Source: Vesta saturnalis
Taxonomy: Eukaryota; Arthropoda; Insecta; Coleoptera; Lampyridae
Length of the DNA stretch: 64,000 nt
Direction: 5' to 3'
Assembly: GCA_036346205.1 (NCBI GenBank)
Contig: JARFJB010000751.1
Span: 1-64,000 of the forward strand
Shown here: piece after piece, positions 36,901 through 48,400 of the stretch
Position numbering within the stretch: position 1 is the stretch's first letter
Layout: each line of letters opens with the position of its first letter
Notes under the pieces: generated by a model
Databases searched by the model: none
Seen by the model: the letters and a program-made list of their open reading frames with translations, nothing else
Told to the model about the DNA's origin: nothing
Program-made: the position numbers and the translations under genes

Positions 36901-39900
36901 AAGGAAGATTATATGGAACAAAAGTTGTACAAATGTTTCCTTGAAACCTTTCTTAGTGTCACACTTTTTATGATATGGATAATTCTACACGATTGATGCG
37001 ACGTTAAGTTAAGAGGTGCACTCAATATGACGGAATCCATGTATATATTGTCGAGAATATAATTCACATGTCACATGGTACATTTTTTATTACTTTCATT
37101 GGTTAAAATACAAAAACAAAATCGCAGAATAGGCCATCAAATCTGTGATAATTTTATCACCGCATGTTGTCACATGATTTTATGAATAAAATAGTTGACT
37201 GTCAAAGTGACAGATCATGTAAAATTGTAGACTTCACGTGTTATGATTAATAATCGATCATCATAACACTAGTTATATTATCCCCGAAAATTTATAGTAC
37301 AAATCAATTATTGTCATATTAAAAACAGCAGAATTTTAGAACTAAATGGACTAATTCATTGTTTCTTGTATAACTTAGGAATTTACGTATCAAGTGTACG
37401 AATTCTGTTTTGAAAAAAGGGAGTCATCTCAAAAATCTCGGTCCGCTGGAAAATGAAGCTCTTTTACGTGATATCACATAAAACAAAACTTTATAACCTT
37501 GGATAAGAATTTTACATTCGCCACGATTAAATTTATTCCGTCAGAGTAAAATGGCAAAAATTGTTTTTTTTTCCGAATTTTTGGAAATAATATAGTCCAT
37601 TTTGTAAAAGTCTGAGTTAGTTTATAGAAACCTTGTATAAAAACTAAAAAAAGGTTGTTACGTAAGTTTAGTTTAACCGGCTCCTATTATTTATTACGTT
37701 ATCTTCGGCAGAATGTAGGTATACTTGTGTTTTATCTTTGCTATTTCAAATATTACAGGTTAAACGGGAATAAATTATACTCCAGTGTACTTACGCTAAA
37801 TGATGCACAATCGGTTCTTATTTAATATTGATTTGATATACTGCACCAAGACTCTTTAAATTCTGTTAACTTATACATATATGTTTATGAAATTATATGA
37901 CCGAAAATGAGCTCATAGTAGTTAAAATATGAACGTACCTTTTTTATTTTCACCTTTTTAGTACAGACATTTAAACAACTTTTGTCTCATTTAATTAACA
38001 TTTCCAGCAATACAAGATGAGGCAGATACACCTTTCGCCTAAACTTACTCGCACAAGCAATACAAGTAGCAATGAAAACAGCGTTCTTGAATATGTTCAT
38101 ATATTAAACATTCGGACACGTACTTGTATATTTTAAATGTAATGAATTGTCTCATTAATGCAATGTTGTCCTGTATGTATTGATGTCTATTAATCTCTAT
38201 CTGACATAAAGTTTTTGTTGAGTGCAATGGTTAATTTAGTAGTTTTTAGTTTATAAGTTTTCATGTATTGGCAATAACTTGAATGAAACCATATAACTTG
38301 ATTAATATATATAAAAAAAGAAAATAATAAGTATAAGTAGCATGTGTAATTGTGAAGGAAAGTTCTAAAAAAAAATACAAAAATAAACTACGAGTTCGCT
38401 TTCCTTATTTGTTATTCATATCCCAAGAGGTTATGGGCCCAGGCACAAAAAAAATTAAATATCGTACGTTTTTTTTTTTGGGTGAAGCTACAACTGCTAA
38501 ACAAACACGTGTTGGTTAAAAGAAGAAGAAACATTTTTTTGACAGAGAGAAATGGATCCAAGCAACCAAATATTACCAGTGCTAAAGTTAAACGGAGACA
38601 ACTGGACGGTGTGGAAATTCCAGGTATCGGTAATTTTAAAAGGTAGAGGTTTATTTGACATTGTAGATGGTAAAACGGTACGACCAACAGAACCTCCAGA
38701 ATCAGTTATTAATTGGGATAAAAATGATGCCAGAGCTCAGGAAGTCATAGTCACGAGAATGGATCAAGGGCCACTGATACATATACTGTCATGCACCTCG
38801 GCAAATGCAATGTGGTCGAAGTTGAAATCGGTTTACGATAAGGAATCTATGGTAAGTGTGCACTTGCTACAGCAGAAATTCTTTCAGTTGCAGTTTGTTG
38901 AAGACTCTGTGTCTGTCTATATTTCTCAAATTGAGGAAATAAGAAATAAATTAAAACAAGCTGGAGAAGAAATCTCAGATCGAATGGTAATAACAAAATT
39001 GCTGATGGCGTTGCCTGAGAAATATAAACATTTTCGATCAGCATGGGAATCGGTACCGATAGATAAACAAACGTTAGGGGAATTAACTTCAAGACTCCTT
39101 ATTGAGGAGGAGAGATGTACGAGTTCTGAAGAACCGACAGCATTGACCGGAAGAAGCGAAAGAACCTATGGTAAAGGGAGTGAAAAACGGTGCAACATTT
39201 GTCAGAAGATTGGGCATTATGCCAAAGATTGTTTCAGAAAAAGGGAAACTAGAACATGCAATTTCTGCAAGAAGACAGGCCATATAGTAAGTAACTGCTG
39301 GTTTAAGAAAAAGAAGGAAGTGAAAACAAACTCAAGAGACATATTCCAAACGGTTAATGCATTTATAGGATGCACATCAAATATGTCGATGAATATGTGG
39401 TGTCTAGACAGTGCTGTGATAAAGCTATGTTTGAAAGCCTCTCAAAAATTAATAGCAGTGTGAAAGTTAAAATTGGTAATGAAGTTGAAGGCGTGGGCAG
39501 AATAGTATTGAATGCGTTCAATGGACAAAGATATATTAAAACGATACTATCAAACGTATTGTTTGTGCCAAAGTTAAAATACAATTTATTTTCTGTTGGA
39601 TGTACACTGGATAAAGGTTTTTCGATGAAATCAACTAGCGAAATATGCGAGTTTGTTGATAAAAACGGTATGGTACGAGCACGGGCAGTTCGAAAGGACA
39701 AGCTTTACCGGATGGAATTTATGGAACGCACTTCCTCGGAATTGTCAGAATCAGATCTGTCAATTGCCAATAATGTAAATAAGGTTAACATTGAAAATCA
39801 AGTTGATAATGTTGAAAGTATTTCAGAGTGCCAAGTTATAATAAAGATTGAAAAATTAAGTGCGTGGCACGAGAAATTAGCACATCAAAACATCAAGCAT

Positions 39901-42900
39901 GTGATTAAAATCCTAAATAACCATAATATACAATTTGTAGATGATAGCCAAGAGTTCATATGTGAAGGTTGTCTAGCGGGCAAACAACATAGGGGCAATT
40001 ACCCGCCAAGTGAATCCCGGTTGGAACTGGTACATGCAGATTTGTGCGAACCAATGGAGGTGTCATTGTTAGGTGGAGCTCGTTACTTCCTTGTAATCAA
40101 AGATGATTTTTCATCTTATCTGAAGGTATACTTTCTAAAGCATAAATCAGAGGTGAGAAAGATAATGGAAACATTCATTCTTGAATCCGAGAGGGAGACT
40201 GACACAAAGTTAAAAGTTTTCCGATCTGACAACGGATTAGAGTTTATAAATAGTGAGATGAAGACATTGTTCGCAAGTCATGGAATCATTCATCAAAGGA
40301 CGGTCGCATATACACCGCAGCAGAATGGAAGGGCCGAACGTGAGATAAGAACACTCGTGGAAGCTGCACGTACGATGATTCATGGAATGAATAAATATTT
40401 TTGGGCAGAGGCAGTTAATACGGCTGCATATATATTAAATAGAACTGGCAGCAGTTCAGATCAAAACAAATCGCCTTTTGAATTGTGGAATAATAAGACT
40501 ATCAACTTAAATTAATTTAAAGTATTCGGAAGTAGAGTTTCGGTACATAAACCCAAAGAAACTCGTTTAAAGTGGGATGAAAAGAATAAGCTAGGAATGT
40601 TTATAGGCTATGGAGAAAGTGTAAAAGGGTTTTGAATCTACTTTCCGAATAACAATAAAATTGAATATCATAAAGATCTAGTTTTCTTACCTGAAAAGAA
40701 ATTAGATCAACGTGAGTCTGAGAGTGAAGTAAATTCAAGAAATAAGAAAGAAAAGGAACATATCGTTGTTGATAATATGCAATTAAACTGCGATGAAGAA
40801 ACGAAAGCTGAAAACTCGGTAGAAAACATCATTGAAGATGAAAAAGCAGATTCCAAGCAATGATGCAAAGGAAGGAGAAAATTACAGAAGGTATAACTTA
40901 AGGGAAAACAGAAGACCACCTTTAAGGCTGGAAAATTATGAAGTGGGTCTGTTAACTGTAGAACACGATGAAGAACCTAAAACCTATGACGAAGCAATGC
41001 AGACGAACGAGGCAGAAAAATGGAAGAAAGCAATAGAGAAAGAAATCAATGCCTTAGACGAAAATCAAACATGGGTAAGGGAAGAAAATAAGAATGATGT
41101 AAAAGTTATTGAGTGCAAGTGGGTGTTCAAGCGTAAGAAAAGTGAAAATTAAAGTGATCAGACTAGTGGCAAGAGGATTCCAACAAACCGATGGATTGAA
41201 TTACGATGTTTACAGTCCTGTTGCCAAACTACCAAGTATAAGAATTTTCTTAGCAATTTGCAATAAATTGAATATTACAATTTATCAGTTGGATGTTTGT
41301 AGTGCCTTTTTGAATGGCGAAATCAATGAAGATGTTTTTATTTCAATACCGAAAGGTTTTATATATAACGAAGGTACAGTATTTAAACTAAGAAAATCCT
41401 TATATGGTTTAAAAGGGTCACCTAAACAATGGAATGTCACTTTTAACAAGCTTATGTTGTCATTAAATTTTGTATGGTCAGAATATGAATATTGTTTATA
41501 TGTTAAGGTCACTGAACTTTGTAAAATTTATGTTTTACTATATGTAGATGATGTACTAGTAGCAGGTACACATGAGAATGAGGTAGTTAAGACAAAACAA
41601 ATGTTAGCCCAAAATTTCAAAATGAAAGATTTGGGTCAAATAAAACATTTTTTAGGCATGTAAATTACACAGGATTTGAAAAATGGAAGAATAAGAATAA
41701 ATCAATCAGCATACCTAAAGAACGTTTTGTTGAAGTTTAATGTGCAAGAATGTAAACCTTGTTCAACCCCTATGGATAGTAATTTTAAGCACGATATGTT
41801 AAAGAGAACAAATTCAGAAAGTGCAGAAATAGAGAATCGATGTCGAAGATTAATAGGATAGCTTATGAATGCGATGCTTTGCTCGAGACCAGATCTGTGT
41901 ATCTGCATGAGTATATTAAGCAGGTATCAATTTTGTGCGAATCAAGATTTGTGGCAAGCCTTGAAAAGGGTCTTGCGATACACACAATGTACTTTGAATT
42001 TTAGTTTAGTCTATAAAGTTTCGATTGTGCATGATAATATTATAGGATTCACTGATGCTGACTGGGCAGGAGATGGTGTCGACAGGAAGTCTACTTCAGG
42101 GTATTTGTTTAAGGTTCTTGGGTGTACCGTATCATGGACTTCCAACAAACAATCAACTGTTGCCTTATCAACTACAGAAGCTGAGTATATAGCACTTAGC
42201 TCATCAACTAGTGAAGCATGCTGGATTAAGTATCTGGTGAACGATTTTAAAGTCGTTGATAAAAAGGAAACTAGTGTAAAGTTGTATACTGATAACCAGT
42301 CTGCCATTAAAGTTTGCCAGAATCCGGAATTTCATAAAAAATTAAAACACATTGAAATAAAGTTTCATTTTGTACGGGACAAGCTAAGAGATGGCCACAT
42401 TTCCATCCACTATGTAAGTACTGACAAACAACTGGCAGACATGTTAACAAAACCATTAAGCAAGGTACAACTTGCGTTTTTTTGTAACCAGTTAGGACTC
42501 AAATAATATGAGAGATTAACCATTGAGGGGGTGTGTTGAGTGCAATGGTTAATTTAGTAGTTTTTAGTTTATAAGTTTTCATGTATTGGCAATAACTTGA
42601 ATGCAACCATATAACTTGATTAATATATATAAAAAAAGAAAATAATAAGTATAAGTAGCATGTGTAATTGTGAAGGAAAGTTATAAAAAAATACAAAAAT
42701 AAACTACGAGTTCGCTTTATTTATTTGTTATTCATATCCCAAGAGTTTTAAACATCATTCTGACATATGACAATGTAAACTTTCACCTTTATTACACATA
42801 ATAAAATACTTATCTGTTTGGGGTTTTTAATGGTGTATTTTTATATACAATCTAAACGTTTCAATAGCACTTACAGTTACCTTCTATCTATCTATTAAAA

Positions 42901-44804
42901 TTATGAAAGATGTGGAAACAATTTTGTGACATAGATTATTGTTTTTGTTTTTACAATGTTACCTGTTTTCGTTATGAACGTATGAAAGAGGTTACATAGT
43001 TACCCAAAAAAATTATAATTAATAGTATATTACTTTACAAGGGAAGTAAGTAGGATTTACTCTACTCAGCATTATTTTATTCCCGAGCGTATGCGAGGGA
43101 TTTAACAAGGCGAGGTAGAGTAATCCTTAATTCCTGTGTAAAAATATTTCGTTTCCTTGAATTTCCTTTTTGTAGGTTGGAAGGTCGTGTGGTGTTCCAT
43201 ACCATATATTTTGATTCATAAATTGATCACACACCATTTGAGCAACTTTTAGCCTTCAAAATACAAAGCTGTGACATTGTTTATTTAAATTAAATAATTG
43301 TTAAAAAATAAAGAAGCTTAAAAATCACTCTAATGATTATTGATTGGAATATAATTATGTTTAATTAGTTTGGGAATTCCTAATACAATTAACACAAGAA
43401 AGTGAAGTAATTATACTATTTCATTTAAATATGCCTCGAAGAAGACGTGAAATTTTTTGTAGGCGAAAAAAAAAAAGAAACTGGTTTTGTATTTCCAATT
43501 GTTGCGGAATTTTTTTTTAAGTTGACATGTATTTCTGTCTAGTAATCTCTATCTGACATGAAGTTTTAAACGTCTGTTTGACATAGATTATTGTTTCTGT
43601 TTTTACAATGTTGCCTATTTTGGTAATGAACTTATAAAAACTCGCAAACTGCCTCTACATCTGTTACCTTTGAGCAGAGCTGTTGTAAGTACCGATAAAA
43701 AGTACTTAAGTCTTAAGTACCAGTACTTGTTCAAGGTGCAACTAAGTACAAGTACCAGTACCAAGAATATATAAATACTTAAGTATTTCGTTTAAGTATT
43801 ACTTGAAAACAGTAAATTTAAGTACTAAGTATTAAGTAAACTATTTGTGTACTCAAGTACCTACATTTAAAAAACTTGGTACTTAAATATCGGGTTCAAG
43901 TACTTAAACATGTGTTGTAAGTACCTACTAATACGTAAACATTAATATTAAGTACCAGTATTTACTTTTCAGTACAAGTACTTAAGTAAAACTGAAGAAA
44001 ATCCTATCCCTATGTAACAGAAACATTTCCTTCGATTGGAATTCAGAATTAGAATACTTGGATGTTACGTATTTTCAACACTGCTGTATGAATTGGAGAG
44101 CTGGACGTTGAAAACAGTACGATATAAATAAATTACAATCATTTCAGTTATGGTGTTATAAAAGAATGCATAAAATTTCTTGGACATAAAGAAAAACAAA
44201 TAGGATACTAACGAGAAAATATTAAGTAAAGATAAAACTGATGATTCATATCCAATCTCCCTTCGATACGAGACGGCGTTTAAAGGAGATGAAGACTTAT
44301 ATAAAATAGTTTTAAATAGTAAATACATGCAAAATGAAAATATTAGATTAGTTGTTGTAAAATGTTGTATAGATAATAGATAATAAAATTTTGTAGTAAT
44401 AATAAAATGGTAGTAATTTTTAATATAAAACAAATTTAAGTACCTAAGTACAAGTATTAGCCTGAATACTTAAAAGTTCAAGTACCAGTACACGGATTTT
44501 ATGGGATACTTAGAGTAAAATACTTAAGTACCTTCGGTAATCAGTACCGCAGCTCTGCCTTTGAGCAACCAACAATTGCATACCTTATAAAAGAATTTTG
44601 TGTTTTTAAACAGGAAATGTTAAATCATGTGGGACAATAATAACCAGCATCACAACGATCAACGACGCGGTACATGATACGTAGCTGTATAGTACACGTA
44701 ACTGTCTATTACTTCACAGAGTCTTTGATAAACCCCGAGAGAAAGTTGATGAAGTTATCGAAACTATTATTAAAACCGCTGCCAAATTATCTGCCATAAT
44801 GCTT

Positions 44805-44884
<80 letters not shown>

Positions 44885-45403
44885 CATATATTCAAAGCCC
44901 ACAATACCTGAATTTGAGTCATATTGGTTTTTAAAAACGGTGCGCCACTTGGTTATTATACATTTTTTATTTTGAAATTATATAAAAAACATTAGTTTGT
45001 TATTTTAACTATGTAACTTTTTAAAATTTGAAGCAATGAATTTTTTTAGTTTTCTGATCCCCTAAACATGCCCCGGCACTGGTTGGATTTTGCTCATTAA
45101 CGAAATTGACCTAGATTTTATGGGAAAGAATGTTTGTACCAAATTTCATATCGATAGCTTTAATGGTTTAAAAGATATCCCGAACACACACATAGACTCT
45201 AAATCTATTTTTCTAAAAATGGCCTTTTTATCGATAACTTTAATGATTCCAAGATATCACACACACTCACACACTGATACACAATCAGACACGAAATTGT
45301 TTTTTCTAAAAATATGTTTTTCGTTTTGTTTAGGCCACAAAACCTTGAGATATGTAAGAAAAGGTGTTAGAAAATTAAAACCGATTATAACGCTTTCTTT
45401 TAC

Positions 45404-45452
<49 letters not shown>

Positions 45453-48400
45453 AAAGCAAAAGTATAAGTATTTTTTCATAAACATAAATTGATTACTGGT
45501 AGGCGAGGAATTGGTGTCTATATTAAAACAGAATTAAATTTTACTCTTATTGAAAATAATACGAATTATAAATCTTTTGAATCTATTTGCATTAAAGTAA
45601 CTTTGAATTCAGATGATTACTTGTTTGGAACAATTTGCAGATTTCCAAACAGTTTTTAGTGCCCAATTCTTAATGGAATTTGAGGAATGTTTGTTCTTTG
45701 ATATCGATTGGATATAAAGATCTTATTTGTGCGAGATTTTAATCTAAACTTATTTGATACAAATAACGTTTATATTCAGAAATACGTAACAGTCATGTAG
45801 GGGATTGGATTTGAGCATTTGTTTGCTTCCAATGCAAGTATTATTCATGCTTCAGAAGTCATTGATACACATGATTTTACTGATCATGGTCGTATCTCTT
45901 ATATGCATACCTTATAAAATAAAGCAAAACAATAAATGAACATTTTAGACGTTTTGACCGTCAATTGCTTTATGAGCATGTTACAAATACCCCTTGAGAA
46001 CGTAATGCCTTACTTATTGAACTTTTTGACATTCCTATTACTACTAAATGTTTCAAAAAATCTCTTGTGTCGTGGATGGCAGATACAATTAGAGAAATAA
46101 AGCATTTATTAACTTCAAAAAAAAAAAAAAAACCATAGAAGTCACATTGGGAATATTATAAATCTATTATAACAGAATACACAAAGAAAAAAAGGTGTAC
46201 GTAGAACATACTTTTCATAAAGGGTGTTCAACAAAAATATGGAATAGAATAAAAAAACTTGAATCTTTCTAACCCTTTCAATCCCAACATTGTAAATATA
46301 CAACGTTACATTTAATACTGAATATAATCCTACGACTTCCATTTAGGTTGATTCTTTACCACTGTAGTTTCAAAACAACAGTATTCCAGTTCGGCCACTA
46401 GTCACTAGATGGCTAAACACGTCTCTTCGTATTTGAAAACCCTGTTCAGTTACTTGCATGTTTCTGATCAAATATATGTCAAATTTATTTCTTGTAAAAT
46501 TTTTTTGCATTTGTTTCATGGGTGGTGTGTTTTTATTAGAAAGTAAAAATATTGTGTTATTGGGTAGTGTGTTCAAAAGCGAATAAGATAGTTCTCCGAG
46601 TTAGAGGTTGTATTAGTACAACGCACCGTCCGAAAACTGTTGTTGTAAATATACAACAGTGGGACTTGAAGACAGTAATATAGTATACATAGGTTATAAA
46701 CATTTTATGTGCAATTGTGTGTTATAAGTGTTAAAGTGAAGTGTTTTTTATGCCAAAATGCCAAAATAAACTGTCTAATTCTAAAATTCGCCAGTTATGT
46801 GCGCTTATAGAAAATGGAACTGAAGAAGAGTTTTATACAAAACTAGCTTTGCCCATTCTGACAGGAACTGATTCTGAAGATGAGTTAGAGTCTGATAATG
46901 ATGATGGTGACGAATAACTCATTTTTTATGTACACAACACACTGTAATTTTGTTTGACAGAACACAATGATTGATTTCTGAAAATATTTCATGTAATACA
47001 GTCAGTTCTTAATTGCTTTAGTACCGGCGACATCTATGTGAGAGTTCATTTAGTTAATACGCAAAAAGCCTAAGGCTAATTCTTTTTATTATTAACTTTC
47101 ATTATACCTACTTTAACCTGTTACAAGAATACTTTGAATCTTTGAATATAGACTAGTCTATATTCAAAGCTTTGAATAAAGGCTTCCGCAATACATTTTC
47201 CTTAGCCGATTTAACATTAAATAAATACTTTTACATTGGTAATATCAAAGTATTTAGATTTGAAACGCTGCCATTTTGACAGTTGTGGTTTCATGACCCA
47301 ACTTCATTGCTTCTTCAAATTGTTTAACTGACAACCAATTGCTCCATTTTAGACGACATGTATTAATCAATTATAAGATGCTAAGGGACACGTTTTTTGC
47401 TGGAAAAATATTCTCGCAAGATAGTAACATCCTGAAATCAATATCCCGAGCCGGATACGAAAGGTTTTGTTGAGTGATGTTACCCAATAGCAACTATCTT
47501 GAGATAAGAGAAAACAGTCCCGAGGTCTATACGATAAGATTATTTCCCAAAGAAAGTTTGTTGGAAGTGCTAGTGCATTAATTTTCCACCATGATTATAA
47601 CGAGTCAAAAATGTATGCTAATACGCTTATTTAATCTATATATTCATATCATGCATCATCATATTTAAAATTAGAGGTTTTAAACGTGACATCCAGAGAT
47701 ATTGTCGGAATGTTGTCGCTATAATCAAAACGTGAATGATAGTCGATTGAAAAAACATTCATTTGTTTTATCTAACAACTGAATCAATCTTATTAAATAT
47801 CATAAAAATGATTTGTCGAAAAATGTAAATACATTTAGTTAACTGGGTGTACGTAAGTTTAAGGTCAAATTTATCTGCTTCATCTCATCTATGCAGTAAC
47901 AATAAGGATTGTGTTAGTGTGTTATGTACCATAGATCTATAGATAACTTCTACAACTAATGATTATTAACTACAGCTATCTTATATGAAATGTGTGCAGC
48001 TGTTATTAATGGGTTAACTACATAAATAACTTACAAGCGAATTACAGCTACGATGAAATTTATCCCGATTAAGGCTTGCATTACTACTTGCTCTACTAAC
48101 TTGTTGAGGAGCATGTAATGCTCTCCAACGTTTTCCTGTAAGATCTCCTAATGTAACACCGGTACGAAAATAAATTGCACGATCATCAGAACCAACAGCA
48201 AAAACTTGATCATTTGCCGAAACAGAAACCATAGACATACGTCCAACCATTTCAACCCAACCACTTCCTGCTGCCAACTCTTCACTAATTCCTGCTCCTT
48301 CTCCTTTAACTCCTTTTCTAAACCACACTTGTTTATCTTGAGTTACAGCCCATACAGCACATGTACCTACTGAAACATGTATTATACGGGAACTATCTAG

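Larger units (their letters stand above)
38216..42744 (+). mobile_element. Ty1/copia LTR retrotransposon, complete ends, TSD GTTTT
   Basis: A 4.5-kb element inserted in TECPR1 intron 3, antisense to the gene. Both LTRs start TGTTGAGTGCAATGG and end TCATATCCCAAGA, and the element is flanked by GTTTT at 38211-38215 and 42745-42749. GGTTATGGGCCCAGGC at 38429 is the copia-type primer-binding site for an internal part of initiator Met-tRNA. A purine tract (TTGAGGGGGTG) precedes the right LTR. Flanking DNA is the F2 repeat, so the empty site can be recognised by comparison with 43.5 kb. Confidence 0.95.
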
